In this document: piece by piece, positions 55,378-64,000 of the stretch
Position numbering within the stretch: the first letter of the stretch is position 1
Layout of the letters: every line of letters starts with the position of its first letter
NCBI GenBank assembly: GCA_943789205.1
Contig: CALSTG010000001.1
Location: forward strand, 568,182-632,181
Direction: 5' to 3'
Source: an uncultured Flavobacteriales bacterium
GTDB lineage: Bacteria > Bacteroidota > Bacteroidia > Flavobacteriales_D > Crocinitomicaceae
Length of the DNA: 64,000 nucleotides
Position numbers and translations under genes: made by a program
The notes under the pieces: model-generated
What the model saw: only the letters and a program-made list of their open reading frames with translations
Told to the model about the DNA's origin: nothing
The model's database searches: none

Positions 55378-55806
55378 ATGAAATACCGCATCCTTTTTTC
55401 TTTAATGGTTGTTTTTATACTTAGCGCTTGTAATAAATACAGTGAAGGGCCAGCATTCTCCCTTTTAACGAGAAAGGCCAGAATATCGAATGATTGGACT
55501 TTACAGAGTTATACAAAAGATGGAACTGATTTATTCGATGCTAATGCAGAAGAACAAAATCTTTCAATTGAGAAGGATGGTACATTTTCGAGCACTAATA
55601 TTATGACGGCCCTAGGTCAGCTGCAATCGACATCCTCCTACGGAACTTGGTCTTTTGAAAACAGCCAAGCTGAAGTGACATTCATGGATAATGAAAGTCT
55701 ATTAGGTGTGACTTACGAAATAATATTATTGAAAAATAAAACCTTAAAAATTCGTCAAACAGATTTTAACAATGCAGTCTTTGATTGGACCTTTATTGCT
55801 GACTAG
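55378..55806 (+). CDS. Lipocalin-like lipoprotein
   Basis: A 142-residue lipoprotein (signal VVFILSACNKY). The mature part is a small lipocalin-like barrel: NDWTLQSYTKDGTDLF, LSIEKDGTFSST, YGTWSFENSQAEVTF and LKIRQTDFNNAVFDWTFIA. ATG 55378 is preferred to the TTG two codons upstream. The family is widespread in Bacteroidota and uncharacterised. Its stop shares a CTAG with the convergent dioxygenase gene. Confidence 0.8.
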   Translation: MKYRILFSLMVVFILSACNKYSEGPAFSLLTRKARISNDWTLQSYTKDGTDLFDANAEEQNLSIEKDGTFSSTNIMTALGQLQSTSSYGTWSFENSQAEVTFMDNESLLGVTYEIILLKNKTLKIRQTDFNNAVFDWTFIAD

Positions 55807-56327
55807 ACAAATCTCGGGTCAATATCCATGACCTTTTCACATTTTTTACAAGTACGTTTTTCAGCAGAAGCGTAGAACTCCTTAAATCTTGGAATGAAGT
55901 CTTTTTCAATATTGGTAAGCGGGAATTTGTATTCATGTAGCAGGTGATTACAATCATCACAAAACCACATTAAACCATCAACCAAATCGGTTCCCTTTCT
56001 TACCTTCTCAATAACAAGGCCAACTGTGTTTTCACCTCGAATCGGCGAATGGGGCACATTTCCAGGTAATAGGAACATTTCTCCCTCTCTAATACGGATC
56101 TCACGAGCATTGCCATTTTCTTGTATTTTTACTGTGATATCGCCCTCTATCTGATAAAAAAGTTCTTCACTTTCATTAAAATGATAATCCTTTCTTGCAT
56201 TGGGACCACCAACCACCATTACAATGAAATCTCCCGCTTCAACATACAGATTCTTATTCCCAACAGGAGGTTTTAATATTCCACGATTGTCATTAATCCA
56301 TTGCTGTAAATTGAAAGGTTCCATCAT
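55803..56327 (-). CDS. 3-Hydroxyanthranilate 3,4-dioxygenase
   Basis: A 174-residue cupin that opens 3-hydroxyanthranilate to form the quinolinate precursor. Active-site region: VMVVGGPNARKDYHFNESEELFYQIEGDITVKIQ (His, Glu ligands) and FLLPGNVPHSPIR (second His). The C-terminal rubredoxin-like iron site has CDDCNH and CKKCEK, as in bacterial homologues. With kmo at 15859-17229 it indicates a kynurenine pathway for NAD synthesis or tryptophan breakdown. Confidence 0.93.
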   Translation of the reverse strand: MMEPFNLQQWINDNRGILKPPVGNKNLYVEAGDFIVMVVGGPNARKDYHFNESEELFYQIEGDITVKIQENGNAREIRIREGEMFLLPGNVPHSPIRGENTVGLVIEKVRKGTDLVDGLMWFCDDCNHLLHEYKFPLTNIEKDFIPRFKEFYASAEKRTCKKCEKVMDIDPRFV

Positions 56328-56401
56328 AGTAATAAGTTTCTATAAAGGTAAGGAAAAATGCAATTTGAATCCTCGCTTAAGTGTTCCTGAATACGCGAGA
56401 G

Positions 56402-59400
56402 CTATCGCACAACGTGCTTCACCATAATATCTTTCGCACCTTCACCCGAAAGAACAAGATAGTAGACGCCACTGGCTAAATCCTCTTTTAGATACCAAGT
56501 ATTCATGCCTGGAACGGAGGTAACACTGGCTATTGCTATTTGTTTGCCTTGAGCATTCATGATTTGAAGATCTATATGCTCCTCACTTTCTGTATAGTAT
56601 ACCACGTTAAATATCCCATCAAGGCTTGGATTAGGATAGGTATAAAGCAATTCTTCAGTAGGCGCATCACAGCTCGTTTGAATGATTTTATCCTCAAATA
56701 CCTCGGTTTTTCCGTCTATATCAACTTGCGTTAAACGGTAATAACTATTTAAATTATGACTAAAATCAATAAATTCATAATTAGATATTTCATTACTGAA
56801 CCCTGCAGCTTCTATTTGTGTTATATCAAACCATTGAATACCGTCATTAGAACGTGACAAGATAAAATAATCACTATTGAACTCTGATGCGGTCTGCCAA
56901 TTGATAGTAACTTCATTTCCTTCGCATGATCCAGAAAAAGAGATCAACTCCACAGGCAGAGGGGTATTCCCTTTACCCGCTGCAAAATAACTGAAACCGG
57001 TTGTAATAGAAGTGATCTCAAAATCAGAAATGTTACCTGAAGAAGCTATTGCATTTAGGCCCGTCCATTCCGTGTGATTTACGCCACTATTATTGGAACC
57101 TGCACTTTTTAAAATTCTTGTCGTGCTTACATTGGTAATATCATTTAATCCCTGCATGTGAATGGTCATCGAGTAAGGCTTTGTACAGATTAAAGAAGCG
57201 TAATCGTTATCTGTTGGGATAATTTCCCAATAACCTGCAGTGCTAAAATCACTAATATCTATACCTGAAAGGGTAATGGGAAGGCCAATTATCTCGGATC
57301 CACTTGGATTGAGTGGTGTACCTGATTTAAATTGCATGGTTAAGGATTGGTCTACACCAGGGGGGATAATATTGAAGTTAATAAATACGTCGCGCGCTTT
57401 TGAAACTGTTCCTATGGGGAATAATTTGGACCCTGTGGTATTTGGAAAATAACTTTTAAGTTTACCTGTAACAACCCCAGCATTTGTTGTATAATCTATG
57501 ACACCCGGAATATCATCACTTGAACCCACAGTCAATAAGTGATTCACATTGTCTAAAGGCCCACCGTCTAAGTTAAGCCTATTGGCTACACTAAGGTCAT
57601 TGTTAAGGGTTACTGTGTTCGATCCATTCGTTATGATAAAATCATGTAAATTAAAAATACCTCCACCCCCTAGCGTTTGGTTAGAGGTTCCCGATAATCT
57701 CAATTCACTATTCGAGGCACCCACTAAAGAACCTAAATTTGTAATATCTCCAGTAATATCAATTGTGCCACTTATTAAAACATCTGCTTCTGTACCAATA
57801 GTAAGAGAAGCAATATCGTCAATTAATTGAATAGAATTAAAATCACTTACACAAATCCCAGACTCGTCATTGGACAATACAAAAACATCACTAGAAGCTG
57901 TAGGGATATCAGATGTGGCTTTATCCCAATTGTTTCCATTCCATTGGTACCAATTTACAGGATTGGTATAGTCGTCATTAGTGAGACCACCCCATAACCA
58001 TGATTGATTCGAAACTAAAGAACTCGCAATAGATTCTGTATTCGGCTGGTTAAATAGAATTACAGCATTAGCAACAGCACCCTCACAAATACCTTCATTC
58101 ACATTTGAGGTCCAAAAAACATTGATACTGTCACCAAAAACACCTGTTTGATAAATATTATTTGCTTCATTGGGTAAACCTTGAAAAAGGCCAAGCGCAT
58201 TCGAATCCCAGCTTCCATTGCCATCAGAGGCGTCAACAGATACGGGATAGGTCTTTACACCACAAGTTGAACTATCTACCACAGGAGAAGCCATGGTTAT
58301 TTCTGGATTTTTAATTACTGTAATTAAATAATCTTCAATTTCGCCCCAAGCAACATCATCGCATGCAGTCGGGTAACTACCATTAGAAGCAATATAGGCA
58401 CAAGTTACTCGCATCTTAACAGTTGAAATACTTGCAGTCATTGGAACATCAACACTTTTTGGCGCATCAGTCGCTCCATCCGTTACATTTGTGGCATAAC
58501 CTAAAACGTAGGCCTCTGAGGCCTCCTCAAAAATATCATTTGCATTCCAATCTATCCAGGCTTTTGTTAATGTCGTGAAATTACCTGCCGTATTTACTCT
58601 CGCCGAAAGATCATAAGTCCCTCCCCTACAAACTTCTGTAGAAACTCCGGTTGTCACAAGTCCAGAGGTCGCAGAAGAAGAATTGTTTATATTACTAAAA
58701 GTGACATTGGTAATTCCTGTAGCGTCTGCATTTGTTATAGTTGGAGTGCTCAAGGCTGAGCAATCAGGTGGAATAAATGTGATACTAAAGGTAATATTAA
58801 GGGGAAGTGTTCTCCAATTAATATTAGGGTCTGGATTAGGTGTCGTTAAGCCATATGTAAATATTTGATTTGCATCTTCCCCGTCAAAGGCATCCGTAGT
58901 ATAACTATAGTCTCCACTCGACCCAGTTCCTGGGCTTATAAAGGTTGTGCCTCCCGAGGCATAAAGAATAGGAATTGTTATTTGGTCTACAATAGAAACT
59001 TGGGAATAATCAAACCATAAATATTGTAGTGTCGTTAAGTTTCTTGAACCCAAGAAATAGTCAGGATTTAAAGGTACGGTGTAATCTATCGTGGAACCGA
59101 ATACACCAGTGTAAACAATTTCACCGAGCTCATTCAAGATGTTAAATGAAATGTCCCCTGTATTCGTTCCAGTTGTCCAAGTTGCCGTAAGGTCATCACC
59201 ATGTCCAACTGTAAAAAATCTTGTTACCGACCCCCCTGCAGGCTGTTGTGTACTCAGAACTTGAGTGCCATCAGCAAATATTTGAATAGAACTGCCTGAC
59301 CACCCATCTCCAGCTGAATCAAACATCTGAATACCGTAGGTCACATTAGTTGGTTGAAATGTAAAGGTCGAGAAATCAAGAGAGATTCCATTGATAATAG

Positions 59401-60412
59401 AGCCCGTTGGTGCTATTTGGTAATCATTCAGAATAGGATTTGAATTTGGCCATGCTTCATCAAAAATCACTTTTGTTGGCTGAAACGAAATTAAATCTGG
59501 ATCTATGATTAATGGATATTCGCGTTGAGAACTACGCAACCATTCTATATCTACTTTTGTTTTTAATCGTAAACCATTAGACATGGTCTCTATTTCAAAA
59601 AAGATTAAACTTTTAAGTTGGTTTGATACGCCATTATTGCGCTCTGAAATAAAGTCATCGATTGGGATAGGCGACTTATTCGGTTCGATTACAGCGGGCT
59701 TGTCGAAACTTGCCATTTGTTTATGCTGCTCATTCAAAATAACAATGACTTCATCTTTGATTTCGGCGTACCAATTCTCGGGTAAAACAACCTCCTCCTC
59801 AAAGACAAGATAGTTTGCATTTTCTGGAAAATTACTCAGTACTTCAGCAGAATTAATAATATAATCCGCTTTCCTTCTCCCAAAATCCATCTGAACGGAA
59901 AGATCTATATCGTTATAAATATTTGGAAATACCGCTTTGTCTCCGAGCACTTGAACAGTGGATTCATTAATGAATTGTGGATTAATTATTGAGGCGCCTG
60001 GCATTTCTGCATAAATCCGCGGATTTTTAAAGTCTTTAATCTTGAAACCAGCTTCGGTTTCGGTTAATAAACCTTGACTGATTTCACTTGGAATATAACT
60101 CTTGAGCGTATTTGAAGGATTGACAAAGGGATATTCTGGGTTTTTTAGCCCTGGATTCGCAATAATATTTAAATCAATTGGCTTTAACCCTTGTTCATCC
60201 TTAAAATGTATTGGATGTGAGTGATTCGTATTTGTGTAGCTGCCATCTTCATTTGCAATCGTAAAGGAGTTTGAAGTCCGCATTGAAGGGATATCCTTGT
60301 TTTGGACATCAATCTTTTTTTGTCCATAAGAAATTAGGACAGGTACAAATACCATTAAAAAGGTGAACGGTCCCGCAGGTTTAGACTGCGCAACTGTCTT
60401 AAAGAAATTCAT
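56402..60412 (-). CDS. Large surface protein with GEVED domain and T9SS sorting domain
   Basis: A 1336-residue exported protein (signal about 1-30). Residues 40-305 form an N-terminal domain of unknown type ending YPLIIDPDL. A GEVED domain is at about 555-700 (TEVCRGGTYDLSARV, WIDWNANDIFEEASEAY, CDDVAWGEIEDYLITV). A beta-repeat region with glycine/asparagine-rich strands (about 790-1100) is followed by LPVELISFSGSCEGNEVTINWQTASEFNS and a T9SS type A sorting domain (TYPNPSLDGIFNV to the C-terminal KHVVR). The C-terminal half is clearly paralogous to the next gene. It is probably an adhesin or gliding-related surface protein. Confidence 0.9.
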   Translation of the reverse strand: MNFFKTVAQSKPAGPFTFLMVFVPVLISYGQKKIDVQNKDIPSMRTSNSFTIANEDGSYTNTNHSHPIHFKDEQGLKPIDLNIIANPGLKNPEYPFVNPSNTLKSYIPSEISQGLLTETEAGFKIKDFKNPRIYAEMPGASIINPQFINESTVQVLGDKAVFPNIYNDIDLSVQMDFGRRKADYIINSAEVLSNFPENANYLVFEEEVVLPENWYAEIKDEVIVILNEQHKQMASFDKPAVIEPNKSPIPIDDFISERNNGVSNQLKSLIFFEIETMSNGLRLKTKVDIEWLRSSQREYPLIIDPDLISFQPTKVIFDEAWPNSNPILNDYQIAPTGSIINGISLDFSTFTFQPTNVTYGIQMFDSAGDGWSGSSIQIFADGTQVLSTQQPAGGSVTRFFTVGHGDDLTATWTTGTNTGDISFNILNELGEIVYTGVFGSTIDYTVPLNPDYFLGSRNLTTLQYLWFDYSQVSIVDQITIPILYASGGTTFISPGTGSSGDYSYTTDAFDGEDANQIFTYGLTTPNPDPNINWRTLPLNITFSITFIPPDCSALSTPTITNADATGITNVTFSNINNSSSATSGLVTTGVSTEVCRGGTYDLSARVNTAGNFTTLTKAWIDWNANDIFEEASEAYVLGYATNVTDGATDAPKSVDVPMTASISTVKMRVTCAYIASNGSYPTACDDVAWGEIEDYLITVIKNPEITMASPVVDSSTCGVKTYPVSVDASDGNGSWDSNALGLFQGLPNEANNIYQTGVFGDSINVFWTSNVNEGICEGAVANAVILFNQPNTESIASSLVSNQSWLWGGLTNDDYTNPVNWYQWNGNNWDKATSDIPTASSDVFVLSNDESGICVSDFNSIQLIDDIASLTIGTEADVLISGTIDITGDITNLGSLVGASNSELRLSGTSNQTLGGGGIFNLHDFIITNGSNTVTLNNDLSVANRLNLDGGPLDNVNHLLTVGSSDDIPGVIDYTTNAGVVTGKLKSYFPNTTGSKLFPIGTVSKARDVFINFNIIPPGVDQSLTMQFKSGTPLNPSGSEIIGLPITLSGIDISDFSTAGYWEIIPTDNDYASLICTKPYSMTIHMQGLNDITNVSTTRILKSAGSNNSGVNHTEWTGLNAIASSGNISDFEITSITTGFSYFAAGKGNTPLPVELISFSGSCEGNEVTINWQTASEFNSDYFILSRSNDGIQWFDITQIEAAGFSNEISNYEFIDFSHNLNSYYRLTQVDIDGKTEVFEDKIIQTSCDAPTEELLYTYPNPSLDGIFNVVYYTESEEHIDLQIMNAQGKQIAIASVTSVPGMNTWYLKEDLASGVYYLVLSGEGAKDIMVKHVVR

Positions 60413-60658
60413 TCTTTAGTTCGAGTTTTAGTTTTAGTCTTAAGACTTAGATTTTCAGTTCACCTTTCAATGGAATCACAGAGCTTAATAAGCTTCGCTC
60501 ATGATAACGGGCGATTTAAAAATCAAAGTCTTCATTGGGTCGGTTTAATGCCCCAATTGAGTGGTACAAAATTACTAAATATTATTTCTAAATCATAATA
60601 GAACTATTTGATCCCTAAAGTAGGGCTCAAGATATCCCTTGATATTCCCATTCTAAAG

Positions 60659-60690
60659 AAAAAAAGCCCCCATATTGCTATGGAGGCTTT
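60659..60690 (-). terminator. Intrinsic terminator of the last gene
   Basis: Minus strand: AAAGCCTCCATA, GCAA loop, TATGGGGGCTTT, then Ts. One G-U pair forms only in minus-strand RNA. It lies 20 bases after the stop of the frameshifted surface-protein gene. Confidence 0.88.
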
Positions 60691-60710
60691 CTCATTATTT
60701 GTTTGTTTTG

Positions 60711-63700
60711 CTATCTGATACTGTGCTTCACAACTTGCGTGCGCATTGTACCATTTTCAATATGTATATAGTAGATTCCTGGTGACAACTGTCGTTGAAT
60801 GACATACATGTTGATCCCTGAATTCACCTCAATTGGCTTGGTAAATACAACATTACCTTTTGTATCTACAATGTTTATGCTAGCCGCACCCTTCAAGTTT
60901 TCATTATTCATGATCACCTGGAAAGTTCCAGAACTTGGATTTGGGAACACTGAGAAGTAACCCTCAGATGTGGTCTGACAGTTGGCATTCAAAATCAAGT
61001 TGTCATACACTACTGAGGCGCCATCAATATCATTTTGTGTCAATCTGTAGTAGTTGTTCCCTGATACTGCGCCTTCATGCGTGTAATCGTATGTAATTAG
61101 CGTATTGCTAAATCCTGCGGCAGGTTCCGTGTGGATTGTCTTCCAATCTACACCATCGCGTGAGTAAGCCACTTCAAAGTCTTCACTGTTCTGCTCAGAA
61201 GCCGTCTGCCATACCAAATCAACAACACCTTCATTACATGCACCATTGAAAGAAACCAGTTCTACAGGTAATGCATTTCCATCATCTGTACCTGCACCAA
61301 AGAAGCTAAAACCAGATCCTGTTGCAGACACCGTGTAATCACTATCTGACACTTCCACTTATCGATCCATGCGTCAATGCCACCCAAGATGTATGACTCG
61401 GTCCTGCACTCTTTATGATACGTACCTTAGTTCGGTCCATACTCGCTGCAGTTGTCACCTGTCAAGCCATTCATGTGAATCGTGAGATTATAGGCCGCTG
61501 AATTGATATCTGCTGAATAACTCATCTGCTGTACCCGTTGCTGTGGATCCTGGATTGATTTCCCAATACCCTTCATCATCATAGTTTTGAATCAATTGCC
61601 CATCTGCTGTTGTTAAAGGAAGTCCCGCATACAAGTCAGCACCACTCAGCTGTGGATACCCGCATTATAAGATGCCGTTAAGAACTGATTCGATCCTGGT
61701 GTTGAGCCAAAACTCACCGTTACGTCTCTTGTTGTTGAAGCATTTCCGATTGGGAAGTACTTCGAAGAGCTCGATGCATTCGCAAAATACCTACGTAGCT
61801 TTCCAGTTACGGAACCAGAGTTGTGCGTAATCGCACCTGGGCTTGCACTTGATTCACCGATCGTTAGAATATTGGAGCCGTTATTGATGTTTCCTTTGTT
61901 CATTGTAAGCGTACCTTTTATGGTCGCAGGACTGCTCAAAACTAAGTTGTCTGAGGTCTTATTCAAGGTCAGGTTATTGAAGTTTGTTGTTCCTCCACCT
62001 GACAGTGTTTGGTCGCCTGCCGCAGTCAAGGATACGGTTCCTGTTCCTTCGTTGATTGTTCCTGCATTCGTCAAGTCACCATTCAAGGTTACTGTACCTG
62101 AACCTAAGTTCATTGTTGCACCTGAACCAACATTCAAGGACGCTATCGTTGTTGTTCCCAATGTCACTGCATTTGTAGCATGGATACAATTGTTATCTGT
62201 CGTTAATACATGTAATTTATCAGTTGATGTACTCGGAGCAGTAGACTGTCTCGCCCACATACTTTTTGTAGCATCCCACTTGTACCAATTGCTTCCTGTC
62301 GCATTATCAGCACTCGTCAATCCTCCCCACAAATAACAATAGGTATCAGGACTACTAATTGAGGTCGGTTGGTTAAATCTGATTGTTTTGGTCGCAATAG
62401 CACCATCACATACTTCACCCGCACCAACTGTCCATGTCATCGTAATATCCGTATTTACATCTGAAGGCTGAGGTGTAACATTAATAGTCGCATCAGTGGT
62501 ATTGCTATTGTTGTAACTCACAAGTCCTCCTGAATACGTCCATTGACCAGAACCTCCACTACTCAGTTGTAATCGTAAGCTCTGTTTCTCCACAAGTATT
62601 TGCTGCAGCAGTTAAGTCTGTCGCCGTGGTAATTGAAGGAGGGGCTGCGACCGTTGCCGATGCGGCAAAAGTTTCAGTTGTCGTGGTTGAGACACCCTCT
62701 AAATTGTAGGTGGTTGATGTCGTTACGTTTCCGCTAGGAGATCCATTTGAGGTTCCCGATCCAACTCGCACATAAACGGTTTGTGATACTGCTCCATCGG
62801 AGGGAGATAAAGTTAAATCACTCGATGTGAAACCTGAACCACTTGTTGTCGATATTTCATATCCAGTGGGGGCCGAAATCGTCATATCGCCCGTAAGATA
62901 ATCTCCCGTTGCAGTAAAGCTTTCTTCACTCGACGCAGTTCCTTCACAATTTGAAAGTGCATTCAATGTACCTGAAGAGGAAGTTAAAGGTTTTCTAATA
63001 ATAATATTCTTAGCATCTGAATAACAAGTTACGTTATTAACATTCTTTGATCTCAAATATAAGGTACGAGAATCGTTACCTAATAATAATTGACCTGCTG
63101 TATTAGTCCATTCATATCCGCTATTCCAGTTTTGTCCTTCGTAACTCGCTCCGGCTAAATCGGAATCCCAATTGTAACAGACATTTACGGTACCACCACC
63201 TGTGGCAGTCATGGTAACACCTTGATCAAAACGCATGGAAGCACCAGACGAAACTGAAACACCGGCTTGAGTAGCAAGACCAATCTCTAAATCCAAATCA
63301 GAAGGATGATCATAAGTAACCGGTGTAGTAGCAGCAGCAGAAAGGCATCCATCAGGAGATGTAACTACTACCGAATACGTAGTATTTTCGGTTAAGGTAT
63401 TACTTGTAGGGCTTTTAGAAGATGAAATAAAACCACCAACATCCGAAGACCAAGAATAACTTCCGTCTGCAGTAACTGTTACATCATCGATGACCCACCA
63501 ATACTCCCAATTCGCATCGTAATAATGAAATCTAACTTGCATATTAGAGTTGGCATACGCAGAAATATCAATAGTTTGCGTTGCGAAGGCTCCGGATGAT
63601 GGATTAGAACCAGACTCAATGTATGAATCTGTCCCATTGCCCTCTCTCGCTAAAACAGTTTGCCAAGACGATCCATCGTATACCTCTACATCAAAATTTT

Positions 63701-64000
63701 CATATGACCAGCTAATTGCCCACTCTTTGAAGGTCAACTCAACCGAATTAGCACCACTCGTATTAAAACTCGGTGACAATAGAGTTTCATCCATGTTTGT
63801 AGAGCCTGCGGCGTCGCTGTTAAGAATAAAGACGTTAGTTCCATAACCATAGGGGTCACCGTAACCCCAAGTAGCCGGGAAAGCTGAATTTCCAGCTGCA
63901 CTAGTACTTGAATAGCCATCTGTGGAAGAAGAAGAACCATTTTCGAAATCTGCACTATGTTGTGTAGTTGAATTTGAAGACCCTGTTAGGGTTACGCTTT
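60711..64000 (-). pseudogene. Giant T9SS surface-protein gene, frameshifted and cut by the window end
   Basis: The frame is open from the window edge to 62559, changes to another frame (62593 to 61646), passes through several short frames between 61646 and 61358, and then runs to the stop at 60711. The edge segment has MAM/choice-of-anchor-like features (WVIDDVTVTADGSYSW) and Ig-like repeats. The middle shares a module with the neighbour (LWGGLTSADNATGSNWYKW). The end is LPVELVSFNGACNEGVVDLVWQTASEQNS plus a T9SS domain. Read across frames, the 61358-61646 gap still encodes GLPLTTADGQLIQNYDDEGYWEINPGS and RIIKSAGPSHTSWVALTHGS, so at least five small indels, not a loss of sequence, break the gene. 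The start is outside the window. Confidence 0.8.

Noticed and set aside
63734..63955. A separate minus-strand ORF at the right edge
   Set aside because: The surface-protein frame continues open through this stretch to the window end with sensible sequence (FPATWGYGDPYGYGTNVF), so the other frame is a shadow.

Overview
The window comes from a low-GC Bacteroidota genome, most likely a flavobacterium-like member of Flavobacteriales. Evidence: several proteins end in type IX secretion (T9SS) sorting domains; GLPGLI, DUF5686, DUF1573 and GxGYxYP families are present; housekeeping promoters look like TTG-N20-TAnnTTTG; ribosome binding sites are weak; the DksA-like protein lacks the usual zinc cysteines. 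Both ends are cut: a probable aspartate kinase tail at the left and a large T9SS surface-protein gene at the right.

Layout. 1-3.5 kb: aspartate kinase end, iron uptake (feoA, feoB and a 44-residue Cys-rich partner), two DUF1573 proteins. 3.5-9.8 kb: a secreted GxGYxYP protein, rny, zapA with a coiled-coil partner, tsaB, and two divergent OmpR-type response regulators with no kinase beside them. 9.84-10.6 kb: a gene-free stretch holding five tandem copies of a small minus-strand transcription unit. 10.6-26.5 kb: PafA-like phosphatase, aminotransferase, metF, kmo, queG, ruvB, a HAD phosphatase, a broken lipoprotein gene, a CNNM protein, purD/purQ, a DksA-like protein and lspA. 26.5-36.5 kb: DUF5686 protein, lptC cluster, coaX, tRNA-Phe, small secreted proteins, def, ruvX. 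36.6-43.9 kb: a TetR-headed tripartite RND efflux operon. 44-47.5 kb: a frameshifted outer-membrane protein plus GLPGLI. 47.5-54 kb: MMPL-type exporter, rfbA, polyprenyl synthase and a T9SS protein. 54-64 kb: hydrolase, HMA-like lipoprotein, 3-hydroxyanthranilate dioxygenase and two paralogous giant T9SS surface proteins, the second heavily frameshifted.

The most unusual element is the 9847-10557 array. On the minus strand each of its five units carries TGCAAC, exactly 17 bases, then CGTC, which is the architecture of an ECF sigma-factor promoter (-35 AAC, -10 CGTC). About 50-60 bases later comes a hairpin and a T-run, i.e. an intrinsic terminator. Compensatory changes in the stems and a G-U pair that exists only in minus-strand RNA support five homologous short RNAs, probably induced together by one ECF sigma factor. 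No ECF sigma gene lies in the window.

Three genes are interrupted by frameshifts or stops (20.2-21.1, 44.0-46.8 and 60.7-64 kb). All encode exported proteins and remain otherwise well conserved, so sequence error, recent decay and variable expression all remain possible.
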